Translations under genes and position numbers: made by a program
The notes under the pieces: model-generated
Told to the model about the DNA's origin: nothing
Seen by the model: the letters and a program-made list of their open reading frames with translations, nothing else
The model's database searches: none
From: Sulfobacillus thermosulfidooxidans DSM 9293
Lineage (GTDB): Bacteria; Bacillota; Sulfobacillia; Sulfobacillales; Sulfobacillaceae
DNA length: 64,000 bases
Direction of reading: 5' to 3'
Assembly (NCBI RefSeq): GCF_900176145.1
Contig: NZ_FWWY01000001.1
Coordinates: 2,006,387 to 2,070,386 of the forward strand
In this document: positions 18,221-26,790 of the stretch, piece after piece
Numbering within the stretch: position 1 is the first letter of the stretch
Layout: each line of letters begins with the position of its first letter

Positions 18221-19304
18221 TTTATGGGCATTGGCCCGGGCCTTACGACGCTTGGGATTTTCCTTAAATGTGACGGATCTGAAAGATGTGGAAATAGCCC
18301 TATCGGTGACTCAGGATTTTTCGGTAAGGGGACTGCATGATGTTATAGAACATTTATGGGTAAAATCCCCATGGCAGAAACAGGTTTTCGATCAGGCTTA
18401 CATGTTATGGATCCAAGCACTATGGGATTTGGCTCCCACAACTGAGACACCCTCATGGTTTTCCCATTTGCCCGCGGCCCCACCAACCAAACAGGTCACG
18501 TGGCTGTCGCAACAAATGGCTCGTTTGAGACTCATGGCGCCTGAGATTGTGAGACTTCACATTCATACCGCGAGCGACACTGAACGGATTTCCGTGAAGG
18601 AACCGCCTACAGCGCATGAACTTCGGGATTTGCGTAATCAGTTTCTCAAAATGCCGCATCATCATCGCCATGGTTACCGCAAGATGTCGACAACAAGAGG
18701 ACGGGCTTGGGATTTATCCAAGACGCTCAGAAAAAGCCTAAGCTCGGGTGAATTGATCCAGTGGTTTTATCATACAAATCGCCCGACAAGACGCAAAACG
18801 GTAGTGTTCTGGGATATCAGTCAATCCATGGCTCCTTTCATACCAGTGTTTTTTCAGTTCTTGTACGGATTGATAAATTCGTCCGAATGTGTTGAGATAT
18901 GGACATTTAGCACGCGGCTGACCTTTGTGAATCCCCTGTTTAATGGGTGTAATGTGGATGGTGCATACCGCGCTTTATTTCATCAGATCCCCGATCTGGG
19001 TGGGGGTACGCGGTTAGAAGAAACGCTTTCCACCTTAACGATGAAAATCAAGCCCTATCTTCGGCATCACATGGACTTGATTCTTATAACGGACGGGTAT
19101 GAGGCCGGGGAATGTAAGCATTTAGAGGGGCTTATTGCTCGGCTTAAACGTCTTACACACCGGCTTACTTGGTGGAATCCATGGCTTGCCGACCCTCAAT
19201 ATGAAATTGTCAGTAAAGCGGGCCGGATTCTTGAGCAGTATTGTCACTTAGAGCGCGCGGGTTCTCTCCTTGATTGTTTTAACGCCTGGAACCGCTTGGC
19301 CTAA
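18201..19304 (+). CDS. coxE: VWA-domain protein, CoxE-like
   Basis: A 367-residue protein with a C-terminal von Willebrand A domain. The MIDAS motif DISQS begins at residue 205, later completed by LGGGTRLEETL and LITDGYEAGE. The N-terminal half is helical and lacks signal or membrane segments. MoxR ATPases act with such VWA partners on metal cofactor insertion. Overlap with the MoxR gene supports a complex. GGGAGATAGAGG precedes the ATG. Confidence 0.88.
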   Translation: MTALAHNLWALARALRRLGFSLNVTDLKDVEIALSVTQDFSVRGLHDVIEHLWVKSPWQKQVFDQAYMLWIQALWDLAPTTETPSWFSHLPAAPPTKQVTWLSQQMARLRLMAPEIVRLHIHTASDTERISVKEPPTAHELRDLRNQFLKMPHHHRHGYRKMSTTRGRAWDLSKTLRKSLSSGELIQWFYHTNRPTRRKTVVFWDISQSMAPFIPVFFQFLYGLINSSECVEIWTFSTRLTFVNPLFNGCNVDGAYRALFHQIPDLGGGTRLEETLSTLTMKIKPYLRHHMDLILITDGYEAGECKHLEGLIARLKRLTHRLTWWNPWLADPQYEIVSKAGRILEQYCHLERAGSLLDCFNAWNRLA

Positions 19305-19349
19305 TATCCCTATGTCTTTGGAGAAACTCCATCGAAAGGACCGATATCT

Positions 19350-19799
19350 ATGCAATTATCAGGAAGCAAAATCATTCCCGCATCACCCGATAAAGCTTAT
19401 GCCTTATTGACTAATCCTGAGATATTGATGCGCACGATGCCAGGCTTAAAACGCCTAACGCCCTCAGAGTCAGGCGGTTATGCTGCGGAGATGGAAATGG
19501 GTGTCGCTGCGATCAAAGGAAAGTACCAGGGCCACATGCAGATTCACGATGAGGTTGTGCCAGAATCGTACCGGTTAGTGCTTGACGGACAGGGGCCTGG
19601 GGGATTTGTGTCGGTAAATATGACAGTGGCATTTGAACCTCATGAGAACGGCACGCTTGTTCGATATGAGGGAGAAGCCAATGTGGGCGGTACTATTGCC
19701 TCTATGGGCCAACGCATGATTCATGGTGTGGCTAATTACCTGGTTAACCAATTTTTCACGGCCATCGCTAAAGAAGCCGAACGGGATATGGTGTCCTAG
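19350..19799 (+). CDS. coxG: CoxG-like SRPBCC protein
   Basis: A 149-residue CO dehydrogenase subunit G-type protein. It starts with the typical MQLSGSKIIPASPDKAY segment and later has MRTMPGLKRL and YEGEANVGGTIASMGQRMI. In characterised systems CoxG helps membrane attachment or quinone delivery. It sits between coxE and the XdhC-type gene. GAAAGGA precedes the ATG at suitable spacing. Confidence 0.88.
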   Translation: MQLSGSKIIPASPDKAYALLTNPEILMRTMPGLKRLTPSESGGYAAEMEMGVAAIKGKYQGHMQIHDEVVPESYRLVLDGQGPGGFVSVNMTVAFEPHENGTLVRYEGEANVGGTIASMGQRMIHGVANYLVNQFFTAIAKEAERDMVS

Positions 19800-19823
19800 T
19801 CGCGGAGAGAAAGGAGAAGAGAA

Positions 19824-20897
19824 ATGTCCTCGATTCGTGAGGCTCAAAAGATTTTTGAGGCCATCTTTCGTGCCGAAAATGAGGGACATCGCAGTTGTCT
19901 TCTCATGATTACAACGGTCCAAGGGTCCGCATATCGAAGGCCGGGAGCAAAAATGATGATGGCGGATGATGGGCGCATGGTCGGAACCTTGAGCGGAGGA
20001 TGTCTTGAAGGAGATTTGTACCACTATGCGGAGAAAGTGATGAAGACCCAGGTTCCAACGATGCATCATTACAACTTAGTAGAGGATGAAATGTGGGGAT
20101 TGGGAATTGGCTGCAAGGGCGAAATTGATGTGTTAATCGAACCCATTTGGGTAAACTCTTCTTTTTGGCTAGAATTTTTTCAAGCGATCAATCAAGAAGA
20201 ACCTCTTCTTCTGGGCTTGCAACTGCCCCAAGGCGAGCGGTTTTACCACAGTGCTTCAGGTGAGAAGGCGAGCTCACTGTCTTCTCAGTCCAAGACCTGG
20301 GTCCCCGAATTTAGCTATTCCGCGCGCACCATTGTGAAAGATGGTGTACTTTTGGATTACCTTATGCCCCCTCCGAAGCTCATTGTAGCGGGGGCGGGAC
20401 ATGATGCGAAGCCTGTTGTTGAACTGGCCAAGCGCGTGGGATTTGATGTGTATATTCTTGATCGCCGTGCCCTGTTTAATAATGCGCGGGAGTTTCCTTG
20501 GGCCTCTGAATGGATTGTCGATGAGAGTGGGCTGTCTAATCGTCGTGAATTATACGGCGCCTACTGGCTAATTATGAATCATCATCAAGCACGTGATGAG
20601 GCTGCTTTATTCCAGGCGATGCAAAGTTACCCTCGCTATATTGGCGTTCTGGGGCCTTTAGCGAGAACCCAGGACATGCTGAAAAATATACAAAAGACTC
20701 ATGTAGAGGATTTGCCCATCTTTGCCCCAGTGGGACTGGATTTAGGGGCAGAAACTCCAGAGGAAGTGGCTATTAGTATTGTGAGCGAATTATTGATGAT
20801 CCGTCAGCAAACTCTAGGGGGGCATCTAAATGGGCGTGACAGGATCCATTTGCCACCAGGGAATACAAACGCGTCAACACATCCCTTAGCGCAATAA
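19824..20897 (+). CDS. XdhC/CoxI-family Mo-cofactor maturation protein
   Basis: A 357-residue protein with an N-terminal XdhC_CoxI domain (TTVQGSAYRRPGAKM, GTLSGGCLEGDL) and a C-terminal Rossmann domain (KLIVAGAGHDAKPVVELAK, about 185-205). XdhC proteins bind and sulfurate the molybdenum cofactor before insertion into hydroxylases, which fits the last position in the cox cluster. AAAGGAGAAGAG precedes the ATG. No separate MobA-like gene is in the cluster. Confidence 0.88.
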   Translation: MSSIREAQKIFEAIFRAENEGHRSCLLMITTVQGSAYRRPGAKMMMADDGRMVGTLSGGCLEGDLYHYAEKVMKTQVPTMHHYNLVEDEMWGLGIGCKGEIDVLIEPIWVNSSFWLEFFQAINQEEPLLLGLQLPQGERFYHSASGEKASSLSSQSKTWVPEFSYSARTIVKDGVLLDYLMPPPKLIVAGAGHDAKPVVELAKRVGFDVYILDRRALFNNAREFPWASEWIVDESGLSNRRELYGAYWLIMNHHQARDEAALFQAMQSYPRYIGVLGPLARTQDMLKNIQKTHVEDLPIFAPVGLDLGAETPEEVAISIVSELLMIRQQTLGGHLNGRDRIHLPPGNTNASTHPLAQ

Positions 20898-21065
20898 AGA
20901 ATAGATCCAGAACGATAAATCAGTTAAAAGTTCAAGGGGATGGCCGGGAAAGGACCATTTCATAATCAGGCCTAGCGATAACGTAGCGGAGAAAAAGTGA
21001 ATAAACGACAATGGCCGTGCACTATGCGTCGCCCGTGATGATGTTATCCAACGAGATAAAACCAT
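20886..21065 (-). CDS. possible 59-residue small protein
   Basis: On the minus strand AGGAGG stands 7 nt before an ATG at 21065. The frame encodes a short basic start, then a moderately hydrophobic stretch (FIHFFSATLSLGLIMKW). Its 3' end overlaps the end of the convergent XdhC-type gene by 12 nt. No family is recognised. The strong ribosome site is the main support. Confidence 0.35.
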   Translation of the reverse strand: MVLSRWITSSRATHSARPLSFIHFFSATLSLGLIMKWSFPGHPLELLTDLSFWIYSLLR

Positions 21066-21220
21066 AGACGTGCCTCCTGCTATCAAGAACCGTTACATAA
21101 AGGGACGCTGGGCTATACTGGATGCAGATTCGTTCTTTTTCTTGGTATAACGCTCCCCAAGGGAAAAAGTTTCGTCTTCTAAGATTTTTATCCAGATGAT
21201 TTTGAGAGTCGTCATCTTAA

Positions 21221-22171
21221 TTAAGGCAATGGTTTTAACATGGGGAGTTTTTGGGGAATCACCTGGCAATCCAGCATTTGGGCTTGATAGTCTTCCCCAT
21301 CAATGTCGATATCCATGATATTCTCACACGCCATGGTAATTTGTTGAGCCCGGATCACATGGACTCCTTGAAGATGAATGTGACGGCCTTGGTATACTTC
21401 CACAAAATGACGCAAGAAAAAGGAACGCGCTACCTGATCCACAATAACCACATCGAGGAAACCATCTGTGGGACTTGCTTGCGGAGCAATTTTCATTCCG
21501 CCTCCAAAATAGGCTCCATTAGCCATCGCGATGACGAGGGGAGATAGGCTTTGCGAGTGACCATCAATGGTTAAGGTGACGGGCCGAGGTTGAAAAAGCG
21601 TATAGGCTTCGAGAGACCCAGCAATAAATGACATGCGGCCTCCAAGGTATTTGGAGCGATTATTCACCAGTCGTGCCGTTAATCGCCCTAAACCGCAATC
21701 GGCAACATTGATAAAATATCGCGAAATAGCACTTTGTGGTGTGACTAATTGCAGATAACCTACATCCATCATGACAGGCTGCATGGAAAAGACTTGCGAC
21801 CAAAATTTTTCGGGCGCAAAGTGAAATGGGGTTAAGACATTGACTGTTCGGTTAAAATCGCTTCCCGTGCCGAGCGGAACGAGAATGATTAGAGGCAAAG
21901 GACCTTGTGTGCGAAGAAGGCCATTAACCACTTCATTGAGGGTGCCATCCCCGCCCACCACAAATACAGCCGAAGCATGTTCGTCGACGGCCTGGCGCGC
22001 CAAATTTTCCGCATCTTTAGGGGAGGTGGTGACCCAATTTTCTATAGAGAATCCCCATGACGTTACAAAATGCACTAAATTATACCATTTTTTGCTGGCC
22101 CGGTCTCTTCCTGCGTAGGGATTGATTATGGCGCGTAACGGGCCTTGTGCCCATGCCGGGACATTCATCAT
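21221..22171 (-). CDS. diacylglycerol/lipid kinase family protein, YegS/DgkB type
   Basis: A 316-residue kinase of the DAGK_cat family, probably phosphorylating diacylglycerol or a related lipid at the membrane. INPYAGR is near residue 16, the catalytic/nucleotide motif VVGGDGTLNEVVNGL near 75, and PLGTGSDFNRT near 100, with the usual C-terminal lipid-binding half (GGGMKIAPQASPTDG). The ATG pair at the start has no clear Shine-Dalgarno. A TATACT-like -10 lies upstream on the minus strand (22279-22284). Confidence 0.88.
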   Translation of the reverse strand: MMNVPAWAQGPLRAIINPYAGRDRASKKWYNLVHFVTSWGFSIENWVTTSPKDAENLARQAVDEHASAVFVVGGDGTLNEVVNGLLRTQGPLPLIILVPLGTGSDFNRTVNVLTPFHFAPEKFWSQVFSMQPVMMDVGYLQLVTPQSAISRYFINVADCGLGRLTARLVNNRSKYLGGRMSFIAGSLEAYTLFQPRPVTLTIDGHSQSLSPLVIAMANGAYFGGGMKIAPQASPTDGFLDVVIVDQVARSFFLRHFVEVYQGRHIHLQGVHVIRAQQITMACENIMDIDIDGEDYQAQMLDCQVIPQKLPMLKPLP

Positions 22172-22472
22172 GGATGCTTAACAAATAGGAAGGGGGAATG
22201 AATCCCTTTCAAAAACTTCACGCTGAAATCCGGCACTGCGTCTATCCTCCCTAACGTCTCCACTATCAGATTGGGTTTAGTATAGCATGAGTCTTTCAGT
22301 TTGATATCACAGTGGGCATTAGCAATTGGTGAAATTTTACCCGTATTAAAAGGCATTCATTTTCTGACTTCCGTATCGTGACGGTACACAATGCGATAAG
22401 GTAAAAGAAGGAGATGGCATAAGCTCTATGTTGTGTGAAGAATGTCTGACAACAGGAGAAGGAGATGAACCG
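22172..22472. other. divergent intergenic region between lipid kinase and GH15 gene
   Basis: About 300 nt of promoter region with no gene visible. On the plus strand a weak CTGACT-17-CACAAT pair lies around 22367-22395. On the minus strand the TATACT at 22279-22284 could serve the lipid kinase. Confidence 0.4.
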
Positions 22473-24272
22473 ATGGCACATCCTTCGTTTTACGGATTTT
22501 TATCGAACAGTTATACGTCTGCCCTGGTTTCACCTGATGGCGTGATTGAATGGTTTCCCTGTCCTCGATTTGATAGTCATGCTATTTTTTGTCGGCTACT
22601 CGACCAGTCACGAGGGGGATTTTTTAGTATTCAACCTTCTATACCCTTTCACAGCCGCCAAACTTACGATGACAATACAAACATTGTCATTACGACTTTC
22701 CAAACCGAGCACGGTATCGCCGAAGTTAAAGATTTTTTACCCATTGGTCGAGTGGCCATTTGGAGACGGGTTAAAACCGAAATTCCACTCGAATTAGTCT
22801 GCCGTCCAACGTTTTCGTTTGGTGCGGCCGGTGCTGCTTATAATATCACGGATGATGGAGCCCTTTTTTCTCATCCCGGTGGAGGAGAAGCCGTCAAATT
22901 AATTATTCATGGCCCGATGAGAAAACTCGAGCACCGGGATCACTGGGAAATTGGTCCCGGAGAGGTTACAGTCGTCTTGCGTTATGCCCGTGATTACCAA
23001 AGCGAACAACAGATGTTAGATGAGCCACTGACAGATCCCCATTGCGTGGAAGAAGGAACCCGTCATTTTTGGCAGCGCAGCCTTCTACCGTATGAGGGCC
23101 CTTATCAAGACGCTTTTAACCGGAGCATGTTGGTTATTCGGGGCTTGACGTACCGGACCAATGGTGCTTTACTGGCAGCGGCGACAACCTCATTACCCGA
23201 AGTGGTGGGAGAAACCAGACAGTGGGACTACCGTTTTGTCTGGGTGCGTGATGCATCCTATGCAGCAGAAGCTTTGTTACTGGCCGGTGACCCTGTGGCC
23301 TGCCGGCGCTTCATCGAATTTATGCTGAATACCGTGGATTTAGCCGGAAAACCTTATGCATCTCCCTTTTACAAAGTGGACGGGACACAAAGTTCTGGCG
23401 AAAGAGAATTATTATGGCTTGCCGGCTATAAAAATTCTCGCCCTGTTCGCGTTGGCAATGCAGCCAGTGATCAAACGCAAATGGATATTGAAGGAGACTT
23501 ATTGTGGGTTGTTCTCTTGTACTGGCAAACAACGCATGATGATACCTTTATTAAAGAATATTGGTGGGCCATTGATACATTAGTCTCATGGGTTGCCGAG
23601 AATTGGAATACGCCCGACGCATCCTTATGGGAATTTCGAGAGGATAATGATATTTACTTACATTCTCAGGTCATGTGCTGGGTTTCGTTACACGTGGGCT
23701 ATATTCTTGCCGAAGAGGTTATGCATCTCGACCGTTTAGCCCAGTCATGGAAGAATGTCGCGGATATTATTGCCCAACATATCTGGGACGACCAAAAAGA
23801 GAGTGACTTGCCTTATTTAACGCAAGGTCGTCGCCACCGGCAGGTGGATGCGGCTTTATTAACATTACCATTATATGGATTTGTTGAGCCTAATCATCCG
23901 GTATTTGCGAAAACTTTGGAACGGATTGAAGCCGTGTTAGTAGAAAACGATTTTGTCTACCGTTATCGTGAAGACAATATGGGAACCGCACGATATCCTT
24001 TTACCTTAGCAGGATTCTGGTTAGCGCGGGTTTATCTGCGGTTAGGCAATCTCAAGCGAGCTGATGAATTGATCGCGCAGCAACTGCAATGTGCTACGGA
24101 TTTGGGATTATTTGCGGAACATGTTGATCCGAAAACATTCGAACCTCATGGCAATTTTCCTCAACTGTTTCCTCATGCTGCACTGATCACCACACTGATT
24201 GAGCGCCAAAGGCTCAGTGAAGACGTAATATCCCCGGGTCAACACCCGCAAGCCATGACGCCATCATCGTAA
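22473..24272 (+). CDS. glycoside hydrolase family 15 protein (glucoamylase/trehalase type)
   Basis: A 599-residue cytoplasmic GH15-like enzyme without a signal peptide. The N-terminal beta-sandwich begins FYGFLSNSYTSALVSPDG, a segment common to bacterial GH15 trehalase and glucoamylase-like proteins. The (alpha/alpha)6 barrel has WDYRFVWVRDASY, LWEFRED and NFPQLFPHAALI. It cleaves alpha-glucosidic bonds in maltooligosaccharides or trehalose, and the sequence alone does not decide which. The ATG at 22473 has AAGGAG at good spacing. The upstream in-frame ATG at 22428 does not. It is followed by zwf and a channel gene, suggesting a glucose-supply operon. Confidence 0.9.
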   Translation: MAHPSFYGFLSNSYTSALVSPDGVIEWFPCPRFDSHAIFCRLLDQSRGGFFSIQPSIPFHSRQTYDDNTNIVITTFQTEHGIAEVKDFLPIGRVAIWRRVKTEIPLELVCRPTFSFGAAGAAYNITDDGALFSHPGGGEAVKLIIHGPMRKLEHRDHWEIGPGEVTVVLRYARDYQSEQQMLDEPLTDPHCVEEGTRHFWQRSLLPYEGPYQDAFNRSMLVIRGLTYRTNGALLAAATTSLPEVVGETRQWDYRFVWVRDASYAAEALLLAGDPVACRRFIEFMLNTVDLAGKPYASPFYKVDGTQSSGERELLWLAGYKNSRPVRVGNAASDQTQMDIEGDLLWVVLLYWQTTHDDTFIKEYWWAIDTLVSWVAENWNTPDASLWEFREDNDIYLHSQVMCWVSLHVGYILAEEVMHLDRLAQSWKNVADIIAQHIWDDQKESDLPYLTQGRRHRQVDAALLTLPLYGFVEPNHPVFAKTLERIEAVLVENDFVYRYREDNMGTARYPFTLAGFWLARVYLRLGNLKRADELIAQQLQCATDLGLFAEHVDPKTFEPHGNFPQLFPHAALITTLIERQRLSEDVISPGQHPQAMTPSS

Positions 24273-24345
24273 TCTTGTGAGATATCACCGTGTCAGCTAT
24301 CAAAATTCATGGGAAGATAAACGATAACGAATAGGAGGACGACCA

Positions 24346-25782
24346 ATGAATCAGACAGGATCGACCTTTGTGATTTTAGGGGCGACCGGAGATTTAACCC
24401 GGCGATTATTATTCCCGGCGATTTACCGGTTATTTGTCCAAGGAGAATGGAATGCGGGACAGATTGTGGGCTATGCCATGGAAAATTGGGACCGGAACCG
24501 ATTTCTGCAACATCTCGAAACCAATTTAAAGACCTTTGTAGCAGATTTTGATCCCGAACAGTGGGCAAAGTTGCAAACGCGAATTGCGTATCAGTCAGGA
24601 GATTTAACGGCCAAAAGTTTGTCTGCATTGAAAACCTATGTGACTCAGGACGCGATCTTTTACTTAGGGCTTCCCCCACAGCTTTTTGCCGAAGCGGCAC
24701 AGGGTCTAGGTCAAGCAGGACTTCATCAGCCGCCCTCATCGACTGGGTTTAGGCGGCTTGTGATCGAAAAGCCCTTTGGTTGGGATCTAGCATCCGCCAA
24801 GCAATTGGGAAGCGCCTTAGCGCCGTGGTGGGCGGAAAGTCAAGTCTTTCGCATTGATCACTTTTTAGGAAAAGACACCGTGCAAAACGTGCTTGTCTTT
24901 CGCTTTATCAACCGCTTGCTCGCCTCGATCTGGGACAGCCAACACATAGCCCAAGTGCAAATTACCTATGCGGAAACATTAGGTTTAGAAGGGCGTTGGC
25001 AGTATTATGACAAGGCGGGAGCACTGCGGGACATGTTGCAAAATCATTTGATGCAGCTATTCACTCTTGTGGCTATGGAACCGCCCAGTGAATGGGATGC
25101 TGATATTTTACATAATCACAAAGCCGAAGTTTTGCGAGCGGTACGATCGATTCCCCTCGACCAGGTAGCCGATTTTGCCGTGGCTGGACAATATACAGCG
25201 GGAAAAGTCAATTCCCAGGCAGTGCCGGGATATCGTCAGGAGGACGGTATTCGCGCGGACTCGATGACCGAAACCTATGCGGCCTTGAAACTATATGTGG
25301 ATAATTGGCGTTGGCATGGAGTTCCCTTCTATTTACGCAGTGGTAAACGTATGGCGGCGGACTATGCGGAAATTGCGGTGCAGTTAAAATCCGTTCCAGC
25401 CAAACTCTTTGGTGCAGGATTATCCAATTGGTTAGTATTTCGCATGAAACCGGAAGAAGCAATTGATTTGGTCATGTGGGCCAAAAAACCGGGAATGGAT
25501 GTAGACACCGAGCAACTTATTCTGACCGCACCCTATAAAAAAAGCCAGGAAAGTGATTATTCGGCTTATGAACAATTGCTCCTTGATGTGCTAAGAGGCG
25601 ACCAAAGCGCGTTTCCGCGCTTTGATGAGGTAGAAGAAGCATGGCGGATTGTCGATCCGGTGTTACAGACATGGGCTAATCAAAAGCCGGAGGAATATCC
25701 TGCGGGTTCTGAGGGACCTGCAGGACAAAACCGGTTGATGGATGGGGCATTCACATGGCGGCCGCTTAAGGCATTCTCTTGA
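24346..25782 (+). CDS. zwf: glucose-6-phosphate 1-dehydrogenase
   Basis: A 478-residue enzyme oxidising glucose 6-phosphate with NAD(P)+ in the pentose phosphate pathway. The dinucleotide motif is ILGATGDLTRRLLFPAIY near residue 10, the substrate motif RIDHFLGKDTVQN is near 170, and EKPFG is at about 140. Length is normal. TAGGAGG stands before the ATG. It follows the GH15 gene by about 70 nt and its stop overlaps or abuts the channel gene start, so the three are likely one operon. Confidence 0.96.
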   Translation: MNQTGSTFVILGATGDLTRRLLFPAIYRLFVQGEWNAGQIVGYAMENWDRNRFLQHLETNLKTFVADFDPEQWAKLQTRIAYQSGDLTAKSLSALKTYVTQDAIFYLGLPPQLFAEAAQGLGQAGLHQPPSSTGFRRLVIEKPFGWDLASAKQLGSALAPWWAESQVFRIDHFLGKDTVQNVLVFRFINRLLASIWDSQHIAQVQITYAETLGLEGRWQYYDKAGALRDMLQNHLMQLFTLVAMEPPSEWDADILHNHKAEVLRAVRSIPLDQVADFAVAGQYTAGKVNSQAVPGYRQEDGIRADSMTETYAALKLYVDNWRWHGVPFYLRSGKRMAADYAEIAVQLKSVPAKLFGAGLSNWLVFRMKPEEAIDLVMWAKKPGMDVDTEQLILTAPYKKSQESDYSAYEQLLLDVLRGDQSAFPRFDEVEEAWRIVDPVLQTWANQKPEEYPAGSEGPAGQNRLMDGAFTWRPLKAFS

Positions 25783-25793
25783 GGAGTCTGCTC

Positions 25794-26549
25794 TTGAAGG
25801 TCTTATTCTTGGGTTTTTCAGAATTTGTTGGGACCTTTCTGTTAATTGCCGTGGGCTGTTCGTTTGTTGTTGTCGACTTTGCTGCCTCTAGCCCTGTGGT
25901 TCACTGGATTCCTGATGCGGGCTTGCGGCGTGCCCTGACCGGATTTTTGTTTGGATGCACTGGTGGCCTGATTGCGCTGTCCTGGGTGGGTAAATGGAGT
26001 GGGGCTCATATTAATCCCGTGGTTACGGTGGCATTTTGGTGGCGTAAAAAAATAGCCTGGCCCACGGCGCTCATCTATATTGTGGCGCAATGTGCAGGCG
26101 CGATCGGGGGAGCGTGGACCCTAAGAATTTGGGGTGCTTGGGCCAAGATGACTCAAGATGCTATCACAGTGCCAGGACGCCTAGGGCCAATTATTGCGGC
26201 CCTGGGAGAACTGGGAGCGACCTTTTGCTTAATTGTCGGTCTCTTTGTGTTTTTAGGGCACAAACCCTTAAGGCGTTTCACTCCTGGGCTTTTTCCTCTT
26301 CTCTATGCCTTTTTGGTTTACATCGAGGCTCCATTGTCTGGAACAAGCACGAATCCTGCCCGCACGCTCGGACCCGAAATCATCGCCCATGACTTTAGCG
26401 GGTGGTGGGTTTATTGGATTGGTCCCCTATTCGGATGTGTTGTGGGGCTCTTTGTGCTGGATAGGCTCTTGCCTTACCTGAGTCAGGAAATATTGACCGC
26501 CAAAATCTCTTATATTCATCACGATCCTCATAGGATGTTGTCGGGATGA
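25794..26549 (+). CDS. MIP-family channel (aquaporin/glycerol facilitator type)
   Basis: A 251-residue protein with six membrane helices and the two half-helix motifs of major intrinsic proteins: HINPVVTV (NPV in place of NPA) and TSTNPARTLGPE (NPA). The aromatic/Arg region keeps the Arg after the second NPA. Water or small neutral solutes are the expected cargo. The start is taken as TTG 25794, with GAGGAG 7 nt upstream. TTG 25779 overlapping the zwf stop is the alternative. Confidence 0.85.
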   Translation: MKVLFLGFSEFVGTFLLIAVGCSFVVVDFAASSPVVHWIPDAGLRRALTGFLFGCTGGLIALSWVGKWSGAHINPVVTVAFWWRKKIAWPTALIYIVAQCAGAIGGAWTLRIWGAWAKMTQDAITVPGRLGPIIAALGELGATFCLIVGLFVFLGHKPLRRFTPGLFPLLYAFLVYIEAPLSGTSTNPARTLGPEIIAHDFSGWWVYWIGPLFGCVVGLFVLDRLLPYLSQEILTAKISYIHHDPHRMLSG

Positions 26550-26585
26550 TACGACGAATATTCTTGTGACGAGATCTGACACTTT

Positions 26586-26630
26586 GAGACATTCGGCATG
26601 CATCCTAAGCAAGTCGAATGTCTTTGTTGT
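26586..26630 (+). terminator. probable terminator of the GH15-zwf-channel operon
   Basis: GACATTCG (26588-26595) pairs with CGAATGTC (26615-26622) and is followed by TTTGTTGT. The loop is large (19 nt), so efficiency is uncertain. Confidence 0.5.
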
Positions 26631-26647
26631 CTCAACATCTATTCCTA

Positions 26648-26680
26648 TTTTGTCATAAATGACAAAAAAACATGACAAAG
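26648..26680 (+). promoter_or_regulatory. palindromic operator candidate before the permease gene
   Basis: A perfect palindrome, TTTTGTCAT at 26648-26656 and ATGACAAAA at 26659-26667, is followed by a further half-site CATGACAAAG at 26671-26680 and a partial one near 26736. The cluster lies about 110-140 nt before the APC permease start. It looks like the binding site of a dimeric repressor or activator. The regulator is not identifiable here. Confidence 0.5.
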
Positions 26681-26790
26681 AATCAGATAAATTGAGGATA
26701 ATGCTATGATTATTTTGTGATATATCGAGAAAAATATGACACGTTCATTAAGTGGTTGTGAGATGTTCAATAGCAAAGGGAGAGATGTGG

